A DNA stretch of 64,000 bases, taken from Deltaproteobacteria bacterium. GTDB lineage: Bacteria > Myxococcota > Myxococcia > SLRQ01. This document shows positions 15,681 through 24,896 of the stretch, piece after piece. The notes beneath the pieces are model-generated. The model made no database searches. It worked only from the letters and a program-made list of their open reading frames with translations, and was not told where the DNA came from. How positions within the stretch are numbered: position 1 is the stretch's first letter; each line of letters opens with the position of its first letter. A program made the translations under genes and the position numbers. The stretch spans positions 14,940 through 78,939 of the forward strand of contig JARGFU010000015.1 in the NCBI GenBank assembly GCA_029210625.1. The letters are read 5' to 3'.

Positions 15681-17939
15681 ATGCACCGCCACATCTCCGT
15701 CCTCGTCCTGACCGGGCTCTTCTTCCTCCTCTCCGCGGCCTGCGGTGGGGGAAACGCCACCTTCTCCGTGCGCGAGAGCGTCGAGCAGCTCCACGTCACC
15801 CACGCGCAACCCGGCACCACCCTGGTGCTCGAGCAGCGCGGCGAGGAGATCGCCCGGGGCACCGTCGATGGCCTCGGCAGCCTGGTCTTCCGGGAGGTCC
15901 CGCCGGGCGAGAAGTACCGGATCCGCACCGAGGGGGTGGAGCCCGAGGAGCGCAGCGACAAGCTCACCGTGATGAGCGAGGCGGAGAGCCTCCCCGAGCC
16001 GGCCTTCTATGCCGGGCAGGTGCTCCAGCCCGGCTTCAACTACCTCGAGACCCGGGACGGCACTCTCCTCTCGGCCTACGTGAACCTCCCCGGCCCCGTC
16101 GAGGACGGCCCCTACCCCACTCTGGTGAACTACTCGGGCTACAGCCCCTCGAAGCCCGGCGAGCCCATCGACCCGGCCCTCGAGGCCCTCTGCGACGACT
16201 ACCCCGTCCTCTGTGACTCCCCCACCTATCCGTCCGGGATCATCGGCGGGATGATGGGCTACGCCACCGTGGGCGTGAACATCCGCGGCACCGGCTGCAG
16301 CGGCGGCGCCTACGACTTCTTCGAGACCCTCCAGCGCCTCGACGGCTACGACGTGATCGAGACGGTGGCCGCGCAGAGCTGGGTCAAGGGCAACAAGGTC
16401 GGCATGGTCGGCCTCTCCTACCCGGGCATCTCCCAGCTCTTCACCGCCCGCGAGCGGCCGCCCTCCCTGGCGGCGATCGCGCCCCTCTCGGTGATCGGCA
16501 ACACCATGACCACCCTCGCCGCCGGAGGGATCCTCAACGACGGCTTCGCCATCATGTGGGCCGACCGGGTCAGCGATCGCGCCCGCCCCTACGCCCAGGG
16601 CTGGGAGCAGGGCATGGTCGACGCCGGCGACACCCAGTGCGAGGAGAACCAGCTCCTCCACGATCAGATGATCGACGCGGTGGAGAAGGCCTACGAGAAC
16701 CCCTACTACACCGACGAGGTGGGCGGCCCGGTGAACCCCTCCCTCTTCGTGGACATGATCGACGTGCCGGTCTTCACCGCCAACGCCTGGCAGGACGAGC
16801 AGACCGGGCCGGGCTTCGCGGTCCTCCTCGACCGCTTCACCAGCTCTCCCTACGTGCGGCGCACCGTCTACAACGGCGTCCACCCGGACGGCTACGCCCC
16901 CCAGATCCTGATGGAGTGGAAGGCCTTCTTCGACATCTACGTCGCCGAGGAGATCACCCAGATCGATCCCTTCCTGCGCAACTTCGGCCCCACCCTGGTG
17001 GCCGAGATCTTCGGCGGTCCGGTGCCGATGCCGCCGGATCGCTTCCCCGCGGGCACCTCCCTGGCCGATGCCCGGGCGGAGTTCGAGGCGACCGATCCGG
17101 TGCGGGTGATCTTCGAGTCGGGCTCCGGCGAGCAGGCCGCCGTCGGGCTCCCCGCCGGCGGCTTCGAGGTCTCCTTCCCCGAGTGGCCGGTGCCGGGCAT
17201 CGCGCCGGCCCGCTACTACTTCCAGGCCGACGGCAGCCTCGCCTCGACCGCGCCGGCCGAGGCGGCGGCGGCCTCCACCTTCACCCTCGACCCGGCCGAG
17301 GGGCAGGAGGGGATCCTCGCGGCGGGCTCGGGCATCTGGGATCAGCTGCCCGTCTGGGACTGGAAGGAGCGGGGCCCGGCGAACGCGGTGGCCTGGGTGA
17401 GCGAGGCGCTCACCGAGGACACGGTGATGATCGGCCACGCCAGCATCGACCTCTTCGTGAAGGCCAGCGGCGAGGACGCGGACCTCGAGGTGACCCTCTC
17501 CGAGGTCCGCCCCGACGGCGAGGAGATGTACGTGCAGAACGGCTGGCTGCGCCTCTCCCACCGCAAGCTCCAGCCCGAGTCCACCGAGCTGGTCCCCGTG
17601 CAGTCCCACAAGCTGGAGGACGTGGAGCCCCTGGCGGCCGGGCAGTGGAACGAGGCCCGGATCCCTCTCGAGGCCTTCGCCCACGTCTTCCGGGCCGGCT
17701 CCCGGATCCGCATCAGCGTGGACACCCCCGGCGGCAGCCGGGCCGACTGGCGCTTCAACCTCCTCGAGTGGACGACCCCGCCCGAGGTGCAGATCGCCCA
17801 CCAGGCCGGCGAGGCCTCGAGCGTGCTCCTGCCGGTGGTGCCGGGGATCGCGGTGCCGACCGCGCTGCCGGCCTGCCCGAGCCTGCGCGGTCAGCCCTGC
17901 CGGACCTACGCGCCCTACACCAACACGGCCGCGCCCTAG
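15681..17939 (+). CDS. CocE/NonD-family hydrolase (Xaa-Pro dipeptidyl-peptidase-like), lipoprotein
   Basis: The 752-aa product has a lipoprotein signal peptide with lipobox LSAAC (Cys21). The alpha/beta-hydrolase core carries the nucleophile elbow GLSYPG (Ser ~246), the preceding NIRGTGCSGG oxyanion region and an NGVHPDG segment likely holding the catalytic His, as in CocE/NonD acyl hydrolases and X-Pro dipeptidyl-peptidases. The C-terminal part (DLFVKASGEDADLEVTL, GSRIRISV) is the jelly-roll domain of that family. AGGAGG precedes ATG 15681. It would hydrolyse an ester or peptide outside the cytoplasm; the substrate is unknown. Its stop overlaps the convergent DUF3160 gene by four bases. Confidence 0.9.
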   Translation: MHRHISVLVLTGLFFLLSAACGGGNATFSVRESVEQLHVTHAQPGTTLVLEQRGEEIARGTVDGLGSLVFREVPPGEKYRIRTEGVEPEERSDKLTVMSEAESLPEPAFYAGQVLQPGFNYLETRDGTLLSAYVNLPGPVEDGPYPTLVNYSGYSPSKPGEPIDPALEALCDDYPVLCDSPTYPSGIIGGMMGYATVGVNIRGTGCSGGAYDFFETLQRLDGYDVIETVAAQSWVKGNKVGMVGLSYPGISQLFTARERPPSLAAIAPLSVIGNTMTTLAAGGILNDGFAIMWADRVSDRARPYAQGWEQGMVDAGDTQCEENQLLHDQMIDAVEKAYENPYYTDEVGGPVNPSLFVDMIDVPVFTANAWQDEQTGPGFAVLLDRFTSSPYVRRTVYNGVHPDGYAPQILMEWKAFFDIYVAEEITQIDPFLRNFGPTLVAEIFGGPVPMPPDRFPAGTSLADARAEFEATDPVRVIFESGSGEQAAVGLPAGGFEVSFPEWPVPGIAPARYYFQADGSLASTAPAEAAAASTFTLDPAEGQEGILAAGSGIWDQLPVWDWKERGPANAVAWVSEALTEDTVMIGHASIDLFVKASGEDADLEVTLSEVRPDGEEMYVQNGWLRLSHRKLQPESTELVPVQSHKLEDVEPLAAGQWNEARIPLEAFAHVFRAGSRIRISVDTPGGSRADWRFNLLEWTTPPEVQIAHQAGEASSVLLPVVPGIAVPTALPACPSLRGQPCRTYAPYTNTAAP

Positions 17940-20167
17940 CGGACCACGAGGTCCTGGATCCACGGGACGTCCGCCGGTGTCCCGGCGTTGATCTCGTCCT
18001 TCCAGCCCAGGTCGTCCATCCGCTCGAAGTCCCGGGTGATCACCTCGAAGTAGGACGAGGCCAGGCCGGCGTAGGCCCGGGGACCGGAGCAGTTCTCGAC
18101 CGCGACCACCATCAGCCGGGGCTGGCCGGTGGCGACGTGGAGGACGTGGCCCACCGGGTTGCCCGCCTCGTCGGTCGGCTGGGTGTGCACGTCGGCGATG
18201 GTCGGGTCGAGCTTCACCGCCCCGGCCAGATCGAAGTAGAGGCCGGCGTACCAGCCCTCGAGGCCGGCGGGATCTCCGCAGCCCCACTGGATGGCCACGG
18301 CCTGGTTCACGAAGGCCAGCTGCTCGGCGGTGAAGGGCTGGCCCGTCCGCTGGTGCTCGGCCATGGACCGGAGGGTCCGGGCCACGACCTCCAGGTCGAC
18401 GAAGTAGCCCACGATCCGCTCCTGCAGCCAGGGCGCGGCCGAGAGGTCGAGGGACTCGGCCATCGCCGCGCCGTGGTTCGCGAGGCCGACGAGGGCCCCG
18501 TAGAAGGCCGGGTAGGGATCGACGTAGGCGTCCGGGAACTCACAGCTGGTGCCCCCGGTGTAGGACTGCTTGGCGTAGAGGATGGTGTCGTGGCGCAGCT
18601 CGGCCCAGGAGGCGAGCTGGGTGTTCAGCAGGCGACGCCCCCAGGCCTCGCTGGCGGCCACCGCCGGGAGGCCCACCGCCGCGGGATCCTTCACCTCGGC
18701 GCCGGGAGAGAGCGCGCGCAGGGCGCCGAGCCAGCGGTTGTAGAGGTTGGCCTCCCAGAACGAGGTACCGTGAGCCTCGACCAGCACTCGCATGGACGCG
18801 AGATCCTCGGCGTAGTCGAAGGTCCGCAGCTCGTCCGCCAGGAGCGCGCCGGCCTGGTCGTTCTTCAGCGCCGCGAAGGCGGCGTCGAGGGGGTCCGGCA
18901 TCATCCGCCTCACCGTGCCCTGCTTCACCCGGTCGTAGACGACGTTGGAGAAGACGTGGGAGTCGACCACGTAGCGCTGCCCGAAGAGGAGGTAGGTCGA
19001 GGAGAGGGGCATCGTCCCCTCTCCCAGCCCGTTGATCATGATGTGACTGGAGATCCGCTGGGTGCCGTAGCCCCCGTCGACGATGGCCTGGGCGATGGCG
19101 CCGTCGTCGAGGGTGGCGAGCTCGCCCAGGGCCGAGACCCCCAGGTCGGCCATCAGCGCCTCGGCCTGGGGCGGGGTCATGTTGTCCGACTCGCCGACGA
19201 AGGCCCGGATCGCGGCGTCGATGCGTCGCCACCGCGAGAGCCCCGTGCTCTCCATCAGGAGGTTCAGGCCGAGGGCGGCCTCGAGCTGCCGGCGCCGGAA
19301 GAGCTGGCTGTGGTCCGGCTGGGTCTCGATGATCCGGAAGTCGATCCGCCCGAGCCACATCATCGCCCGGAAGTAGCGGGAGAGCTCCACGCTGTCGGTG
19401 TAGTGACCCCGCGGGGTGAACTGCGAGAAGTCCAGGTCGCGGTCGAGGCCGAAGAGGCGCTTGCGCTCCCAGCCGGAGGCCGCCGTCGCGGCCTCGAAGA
19501 GCGCCTTCACCTCCGACTCCCTCGCCCCGGCCACCGGCGCCTTCAGGTCGCCCTCCAGGAGGCTGGCGGCGACGGCCAGGTAGAGGTCGACGTCCTCCCG
19601 GGCCTCGGCCGGCAGGCCCGCCGGCGCGCCCCCGGCCAGCCCCGCGCGCATGCCCTCGAGGAGCGCGCGCAGCTCGGGGATCAGGGAGGCCTGCTCGACG
19701 GCCGCGAGGATCGCGTCGTAGGAGCGGTGGACCGCGTGGAGGATCGAGTCGGCCGAGATGAAGAGGGGGAGATCCTCGGCGTAGAGGGTCTCGTAGCCGT
19801 AGACGAAGCTGGGGAAGTGCTTGCGCTCGGAGATCACCAGCCCCTCCCGGGAGAGGACGGCGAGCTCGTCGGCGTCCAGCTCGAGGGCCGAGGCCTGGAC
19901 GATCCCCAGGTTCTGGGCGTCCAGGGGCTCGTAGGCCAGCGGCCCGGGGCGCTCGAGGGCGTAGCGGGCGAGGAAGGCGTCGGCGTCGAGGCCCCTCACC
20001 TCGGCGAGGGCCTGCTCGAGGGCCGCGGCCTCGGCGGCCTGTCCGGCGGAGGGGGCCAGGTCGACCCCCTGCCCCGGATCGCTCGGGCCCTCCTCGGCGC
20101 CGGGGCAGCCGGGGGCCAGGAGGAGCAGGAAGGCAGCCATCATCGGGGACAGGCTCTGGTGCTTCAT
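17936..20167 (-). CDS. DUF3160-family lipoprotein
   Basis: The 743-aa protein starts with a lipoprotein-type signal (FLLLLAPGC, Cys21) followed by an acidic linker. The body matches the layout I associate with DUF3160: SADSILHAVHRSYDAIL near residue 140, LYNRWLGALRAL and LASWAELRHDTILYAKQSY around residues 470-550, and a C-terminal region with QPRLMVVAVENCSGPRAY. These proteins are secreted and helical; their biochemical role is undetermined. The TGA-side end overlaps the CocE-like gene tail to tail. Start ATG 20167 gives the only plausible signal peptide. Confidence 0.85.
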   Translation of the reverse strand: MKHQSLSPMMAAFLLLLAPGCPGAEEGPSDPGQGVDLAPSAGQAAEAAALEQALAEVRGLDADAFLARYALERPGPLAYEPLDAQNLGIVQASALELDADELAVLSREGLVISERKHFPSFVYGYETLYAEDLPLFISADSILHAVHRSYDAILAAVEQASLIPELRALLEGMRAGLAGGAPAGLPAEAREDVDLYLAVAASLLEGDLKAPVAGARESEVKALFEAATAASGWERKRLFGLDRDLDFSQFTPRGHYTDSVELSRYFRAMMWLGRIDFRIIETQPDHSQLFRRRQLEAALGLNLLMESTGLSRWRRIDAAIRAFVGESDNMTPPQAEALMADLGVSALGELATLDDGAIAQAIVDGGYGTQRISSHIMINGLGEGTMPLSSTYLLFGQRYVVDSHVFSNVVYDRVKQGTVRRMMPDPLDAAFAALKNDQAGALLADELRTFDYAEDLASMRVLVEAHGTSFWEANLYNRWLGALRALSPGAEVKDPAAVGLPAVAASEAWGRRLLNTQLASWAELRHDTILYAKQSYTGGTSCEFPDAYVDPYPAFYGALVGLANHGAAMAESLDLSAAPWLQERIVGYFVDLEVVARTLRSMAEHQRTGQPFTAEQLAFVNQAVAIQWGCGDPAGLEGWYAGLYFDLAGAVKLDPTIADVHTQPTDEAGNPVGHVLHVATGQPRLMVVAVENCSGPRAYAGLASSYFEVITRDFERMDDLGWKDEINAGTPADVPWIQDLVVR

Positions 20168-20501
20168 CTCGTTTCACTTTTCTTCGGGGAGGGGCCTCCA
20201 GAGGCAGCAGGGAACATGCCAGCCGCTCCACGGCCTCCGGAAACCCATAAGGCTCCGTTTTTATTGGATGACCTTCCGGTCAGCGGAACCCCCGGGTGCT
20301 TCGAGATCCGAGGGCAACCACAGATCTTCGAGCCGATGCGCAGGGATCCCTATCTATAAAAATGAATCGATCCTGGAACCAATTGATCCATCTGCGGCTC
20401 CCATACTCAGGCCGGACTGGTTCGGGAGCACTGGTTCGCCGCCATAGGGAGTCGAATTACGTCCAGTGAGTCCATCCTCCGGGGGGCCCGAGGTGAAGCG
20501 G
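20168..20501. other. 334-base intergenic region between the DUF3160 gene and the chemosensory operon
   Basis: This is noticeably more AT-rich than its surroundings. TATAAA at 20355-20360 could be a -10 element for the rightward chemosensory operon, but no convincing -35 sits 16-18 bases upstream. A 9-bp direct repeat ACTGGTTCG occurs at 20416-20424 and 20430-20438 (14-base period), a possible regulator site. No ORF with a credible start or codon bias is seen. Confidence 0.5.
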
Positions 20502-20539
20502 ATGGAGCCGCGGAAACCGAGCCGCGCGCGAAGATCCTG

Positions 20540-20884
20540 TTGATCGACGACAGCCTGACGGTCCGCGCCGCGGCCCGCCGGGAGCTCGAGGGCGACAACT
20601 ACCGGGTCATCGAGACCGACAACCCCATCGCCGTGCCCTACATCGTCTGGAAGGAGCGGCCCGATCTGCTCCTCCTGGACGTGAACATGCCGGCGATGAA
20701 CGGGGATCAGGTCGCCAAGCTGATGGGCCTCGAGACCCGCAAGCAGGTGATCATCCTCCTCTATTCGTCCCTCGGCCTCACCGAGCTGCGGCGCCTGGCC
20801 CGGCTCTGCGGCGCCGACGGCAGCATCCAGAAGACCGGCCGCCCGGGTGAGCTCGTGGAGGCCCTGAGGAAGTGGGTCGAGTGA
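20540..20884 (+). CDS. CheY-like single-domain response regulator with a defective or unusual start
   Basis: The open frame encodes a receiver: IDDSLTVR acidic pocket, phosphoacceptor Asp in LLLLDVNMP, and conserved Lys in SIQKTG. The first in-frame standard start codon is TTG 20540, which would delete the first beta strand (AKILL lies just upstream in frame). A strong start, GAGGTG then ATG at 20502, reads MEPRKPSRA and then falls out of frame after a (CG)4 run at 20523-20530; removing one CG would join it exactly to AKILLIDDS. An in-frame ATT at 20456 behind GGGAG is the other possibility. So this is either a frameshifted gene, a sequence error or a rare ATT start. It heads the chemosensory operon and its stop overlaps the CheW start. 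Confidence 0.75.
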   Translation: MIDDSLTVRAAARRELEGDNYRVIETDNPIAVPYIVWKERPDLLLLDVNMPAMNGDQVAKLMGLETRKQVIILLYSSLGLTELRRLARLCGADGSIQKTGRPGELVEALRKWVE

Positions 20885-21336
20885 GCCCACCCTCCGCGAC
20901 CTTCGAGGCGCTGGTCTTTCAGCTCGGCGAGGAGCTCGCGGCCTTTCCCCTGGCGGCGGTGCAGGAGGTCGTCCCGATCGCGACGACGGTCGAGCTCCCC
21001 GAGAGCCCCGCGTGGGTGGTCGGCGTGATGGACGTCCGGGGTGAGCTGGTGCCGGTGCTCGACGTCTGGAGCCGCATCCACCAGCGCGAGCGAGCGCTGG
21101 AGCTCTCCGATCAGGTGATCGTCTGCGAGAGCGGGACCCGCCGGGTCGGCCTGCTGGTGCAGGACGTCCACCAGGTGCAGACGATCGTGCCCGAGCGGCT
21201 GATCGCCGACCCGGGATCGGTGGAGGCCGCCGCCTACCTCCTGGGCGCCTACCCGGCCGCCGAGGGCTCCCTGCTCGTCCTCGACGTGGACCGCCTGGTG
21301 CAGCGCTCCGACCTGCCCGAGGAGCCGGAGGCATGA
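20881..21336 (+). CDS. cheW: CheW-like coupling protein (first)
   Basis: The 151-aa protein from GTG 20881 (GTGA overlap with the CheY-like stop) is a lone CheW domain: LVFQLGEELAAFPLAAVQEVV, followed by WVVGVMDVRGELVPVLDV, the typical receptor/CheA-contact core. CheW proteins tether the kinase CheA to methyl-accepting receptors. A second CheW lies two genes downstream, as in Wsp-type systems, where the two paralogues are not equivalent. Confidence 0.9.
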   Translation: MSPPSATFEALVFQLGEELAAFPLAAVQEVVPIATTVELPESPAWVVGVMDVRGELVPVLDVWSRIHQRERALELSDQVIVCESGTRRVGLLVQDVHQVQTIVPERLIADPGSVEAAAYLLGAYPAAEGSLLVLDVDRLVQRSDLPEEPEA

Positions 21337-22694
21337 GCAACGCCTTCGCGGCGCTCGAGGCCCGGATCCTCGCGGTCCATGGCCTGCGTCCGCGCCGGGA
21401 CTGGCCCCAGGCCATCCCCCGGGGCCTCGAGGCCCTCGCCGGCGAGGAGTCCACCAGCGCCGGGGAGGTGCTGCGCAGACTGAGTGACGAGCCCGCGCTC
21501 CTCGACCGGCTGATGGCCTACCTCACGGTGGGCGAGACCCACTTCTATCGCCACGCCCGTCACTTCGACCGGCTGGTGAACCGGCTCGCCGAGCGGGCCG
21601 GGGACGACTCCCCGATCACCCTCTGGTCCGCGGGCTGCGCCTCCGGCGAGGAGCCCTACTCCATGGCCATCGCCCTGGCCGCCCGCTTCGGCCGCGGGGT
21701 GCTCGGCCGGGTGCGCATCCTGGCCAACGACCTCTCGAACCACTCGGTCGAGCGGGCCCGGAGGGCCGAGTACGGCGCCTGGTCCTTCCGGGGCACGCCG
21801 GCCTGGGTCCTGGCCCACTACTTCCGGGAGGGGGCCCGGGGAAAGCTCTCCCTGGAGCCCGAGATCCGCAAGGCCGTCTCCCTCCGCCACGCCAGCATCG
21901 AGGCCTTCGCCGCCGAGCAGGCCGCCGGCTCGCTGGAGGTGATCTTCTTCCGCAACGTGGGGATCTACCTGGATCCGAGCGCGTTGGAGCGGATCTTCCG
22001 GGCCCTGCACCGGGCGCTCGCGCCCGGGGGCCTGCTGATGATCGCCCCCTCGGATCCCCGCCCCCCGGCCACCCTCTTCACCTCCCTGGAGGACGCCGGG
22101 ACGATCCACGCCCGGCGCCAGGAGGTGGATGCCCGCGCGGAGGCACCTCGCGGCTCGACGGTGAGCACGGTGACCTCAAGCCGGACCCCCTCCCGGAGCC
22201 GGAGGCCCTGGGAGAGCGAGATCCACCGGCGCCCCCTCCCTGCGGCGCCGGCCCCGAGCGCTCCGGCCACGCCCGCGCCCGCCCCGGCGAAGGTGGAGGT
22301 CGGCCTCGATCCCCTGGCCGAGATCGAGCGCATGGGCGACGCCGGCGAGATCGACGCCGCCCTGGCCCTGCTCACCCGCCTGATCGAGGCCGATCCCACC
22401 GCGGCCGAGGCCCTCTCCATCCGCGGCCGGATGCACGTCTCCCGGGGCGCCCACGACGCCGCCATCGCCGACCTGCGGCAGGCGCTCTTCATCGATCCGG
22501 ACCACCACCTCGCCCGCTACTGGTACGCCCTGGCCCTCTCCAGCGGCGGCGCGCCGGGCCGGGCCCTGGGCCAGCTCCGTGACCTCCAGCAGCGCATCGC
22601 CACCCGGGATCCGGAGGACGCGCTCGAGGACGGCCTGACCACCGCCGGCGATCTGCGCTCGGCCATCACCGCGCTGGAGGCGCGCTTCCGATGA
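21333..22694 (+). CDS. cheR: CheR-type receptor methyltransferase with C-terminal TPR domain
   Basis: The 453-aa enzyme has the CheR N-terminal helical domain, then the SAM-binding site with LWSAGCASGEEPYS (~residue 100), the NDLS segment and IFFRNVGIYLD (variant of the FCRNVLIYF motif), followed by a Pro/Arg-rich linker and, at residues ~325-440, TPR units (RGAHDAAIADLRQALFIDPDH). It would methylate Glu residues on the receptor at 23226-24896. TPR-extended CheRs belong to chemosensory systems with non-flagellar outputs (Wsp, Frz-like). Start ATG overlaps the CheW stop by four bases. Confidence 0.93.
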   Translation: MSNAFAALEARILAVHGLRPRRDWPQAIPRGLEALAGEESTSAGEVLRRLSDEPALLDRLMAYLTVGETHFYRHARHFDRLVNRLAERAGDDSPITLWSAGCASGEEPYSMAIALAARFGRGVLGRVRILANDLSNHSVERARRAEYGAWSFRGTPAWVLAHYFREGARGKLSLEPEIRKAVSLRHASIEAFAAEQAAGSLEVIFFRNVGIYLDPSALERIFRALHRALAPGGLLMIAPSDPRPPATLFTSLEDAGTIHARRQEVDARAEAPRGSTVSTVTSSRTPSRSRRPWESEIHRRPLPAAPAPSAPATPAPAPAKVEVGLDPLAEIERMGDAGEIDAALALLTRLIEADPTAAEALSIRGRMHVSRGAHDAAIADLRQALFIDPDHHLARYWYALALSSGGAPGRALGQLRDLQQRIATRDPEDALEDGLTTAGDLRSAITALEARFR

Positions 22695-23197
22695 GCTTCG
22701 ACGCCAAGCACCTCGCGGTCCTTCGCCGCCGGGCCGAGCGGATCGCCCGCCGGACGAGCGAGGACGACGGCCGGGTCATCTCGGCCCTCGTCTGCTCCTT
22801 CCGGGTGGGGAGAGAGGTCTTCGCCATCGACGCCCGCGCTCTGCGCGAGGTCCTGCCCGCGCAGCCCCTCACCCACCTCCCCGACCTTCCCCCGTGGATC
22901 TCGGGGGTCATCCAGCTGCGCTCCGAGATCCTCTCGGTGATCGATCTCGGGGTCTGGCTGCAGGTCGAGGGGCGCGACACTCCTTCTCATCTCGTCATCC
23001 TCGAGGGGAGCCGGGGCGCCCTCGCCCTGGCCGTCGAGGAGGTCCTCGGGCTGCGGCCCCTCTACGAAGACGAGCTCATCGACGTGGCCGAGGCCGAGGC
23101 CGGCGGCCGCCCGGCGGTCACCCGGATGAGCCAGGACCTCGTCTCCATCCTCGATCCCCGAATCCTTCTGAAGAGAGAGGACCTCGTCCTCGAATGA
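22691..23197 (+). CDS. cheW: CheW-like coupling protein (second)
   Basis: The 168-aa product has a ~30-residue Arg-rich N-terminal extension (RRRAERIARRT) before a complete CheW domain (FRVGREVFAIDARALREVL, WISGVIQLRSEILSVIDLG). It overlaps the cheR stop by four bases. The extension distinguishes it from the first CheW and may help it sit on a different partner. It is followed after 28 bases by the receptor gene. Confidence 0.9.
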   Translation: MSFDAKHLAVLRRRAERIARRTSEDDGRVISALVCSFRVGREVFAIDARALREVLPAQPLTHLPDLPPWISGVIQLRSEILSVIDLGVWLQVEGRDTPSHLVILEGSRGALALAVEEVLGLRPLYEDELIDVAEAEAGGRPAVTRMSQDLVSILDPRILLKREDLVLE

Positions 23198-23225
23198 ACC
23201 GTCCTCGAGACCGGAGGTAGCTGCC

Positions 23226-24896
23226 TTGCGTTGGACCATCACCCGTCGAATCGGAGCCCTCATCCTCCTGATGCAGGCGCTCTTCCTGGGCGCCATCATC
23301 GTTCAGCTCATGGGTGCGGGCGCGATCCGTGAGGCGCTGACCACGAGCCGCGCCCACGCCACCCGCACCCGCGACGTGACCGTACGGATGGCCCTCCGGG
23401 CCAAGAACGCCGAGCTCTCGGCCATCCAGGTGCAGCAGTGGCTGACCGACATCTCCGCCACCCGGGGACAGGACGGCCTGGACGACGGCTTCGACCAGGC
23501 CGAGCGACACGCGGTCGCCCTCCGCGAGGCCCTCGAGGCCTTCCGCGCCCACTACCAGGAGGCCGGGGACGATGAGGGGGTCCGGCGGATCGAGGACACC
23601 AAGATCGCCTTCGAGAGCTACTACGACCAGGGCAAGAAGATGGCCCGCGCCTACATCGACGGCGGCTCCAGCGCCGGCAACGCCCTGATGAGTGACTTCG
23701 ACGCGGTGGCCGTGACCTTCTCGCAGCGCTTCCATCCCCTGGTCGCGGAGCACGTCGCCGCGCTCGACCACAGCATGGGCGAGATCGATCAAACCTTCGG
23801 CACCATCGACGACACCATCGCCGAGGCCATCTCCACCATCCGCATCGCGCTCCTCCTCGCGATCGTGGTCGGCGTGGTGGTCCTGTTGGTGGTCCGCCAG
23901 ATCGCCCGCCCCATCGTCACGATCGCGGAGGAGGCCCAGCGCATGGCCGAGGGCAACCTCGACGCCCTGCATATCGAGGCCACTTCCCGTAGCGACGAGG
24001 TGGGCGTCCTGCAGAACTCCTTCGTCTCGATGGCCACCAGCCTCCGCAGCGTGATCCACAGCCTGCGGGACAGCGTGGTGCAGGTCTCCTCGAGCTCCGC
24101 CCAGATCAGCTCGATCGCCAAGGAGTACTCGGCGACGGCGGCCGAGCAGGCCTCCTCCTTCGCCCAGGTCAGCACCACGGTCGAAGAACTCTCCCAGACC
24201 GGCAAGGCCGCCGCCGAGAACGCCCGCCGGGTGGTGGACGCCGCGGTGGAGGCCGCGGACAGCGCCCAGGGCGGCATCGAGGCCATCGGCAACGCCGTGG
24301 GCACCGTGGACACCATCGGGGCGCGGGTCGAGTCGATCGCGGAGAAGATCCTCGAGCTGCGGGAGCGCAACGCCCAGATCGGCGAGATCGGCGAGACGGT
24401 CAACGACCTGGCCGAGCAGTCGAACCTCCTGGCCGTGAACGCCGGCATCGAGGCCGCCAAGGCCGGGGAGCACGGGCGGGGCTTCTCGGTCGTGGCCACC
24501 GAGGTGCGCAACCTCGCCGAGCAGAGCAAGAAGGCCACCCAGCAGATCCGCGGCATCCTGGCCGAGATCCAGCGGGCGACCGACAGCGTGGTGATGGCCA
24601 CCGAGGAGGGCACCAAGCGGGCCACCGACGGCCGGGCCGCCATCGACACGGTGCGCAAGGTGGTCGAGTTCTTCGTCTCCGTGGTCGAGGAGAACGCCGA
24701 TCGCGCCCGGCAGATCCACGGCACGACCAACCAGCAGGCCTCGGGGATCGAGCAGATCTCGAGCGCCCTGCGGGAGCTCACCCAGGCGGGCCGCGAGAAC
24801 CTCGCCGGCATCGAGTCCCTGGAGTCGGCCGCCACCGACCTGACCGCCTTCGCCTCCAGCGCGAAGGAGATGGTCGAGCGCTACCGCATCGGATGA
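23226..24896 (+). CDS. Methyl-accepting chemotaxis protein
   Basis: The 556-aa receptor starts at TTG 23226 with GGAGG eight bases upstream. TM1 spans about residues 10-35 (ALILLMQALFLGAIIVQL), a helical periplasmic sensor of ~165 residues follows, and TM2 (ALLLAIVVGVVVLLVV) lies near residues 200-220, then a HAMP domain and the long coiled-coil signalling domain. The hairpin tip reads EQSNLLAVNAGIEAAKAGE, close to the consensus tip that binds CheW and CheA. No C-terminal CheR-docking pentapeptide is seen. The ligand is unknown; the sensor looks like a four-helix bundle. It overlaps the cheA start by four bases. Confidence 0.93.
   Translation: MRWTITRRIGALILLMQALFLGAIIVQLMGAGAIREALTTSRAHATRTRDVTVRMALRAKNAELSAIQVQQWLTDISATRGQDGLDDGFDQAERHAVALREALEAFRAHYQEAGDDEGVRRIEDTKIAFESYYDQGKKMARAYIDGGSSAGNALMSDFDAVAVTFSQRFHPLVAEHVAALDHSMGEIDQTFGTIDDTIAEAISTIRIALLLAIVVGVVVLLVVRQIARPIVTIAEEAQRMAEGNLDALHIEATSRSDEVGVLQNSFVSMATSLRSVIHSLRDSVVQVSSSSAQISSIAKEYSATAAEQASSFAQVSTTVEELSQTGKAAAENARRVVDAAVEAADSAQGGIEAIGNAVGTVDTIGARVESIAEKILELRERNAQIGEIGETVNDLAEQSNLLAVNAGIEAAKAGEHGRGFSVVATEVRNLAEQSKKATQQIRGILAEIQRATDSVVMATEEGTKRATDGRAAIDTVRKVVEFFVSVVEENADRARQIHGTTNQQASGIEQISSALRELTQAGRENLAGIESLESAATDLTAFASSAKEMVERYRIG

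Noticed and set aside
15660-18287. 875-codon open frame on the minus strand
   Set aside because: Mirror of the CocE/NonD hydrolase; low-complexity shadow with no motif.
16556-20359. 1267-codon open frame on the plus strand
   Set aside because: It runs antisense to the DUF3160 gene and out of frame through the CocE-like gene; its translation is Arg/Gly/Pro-rich shadow sequence produced by high GC, with no domain.
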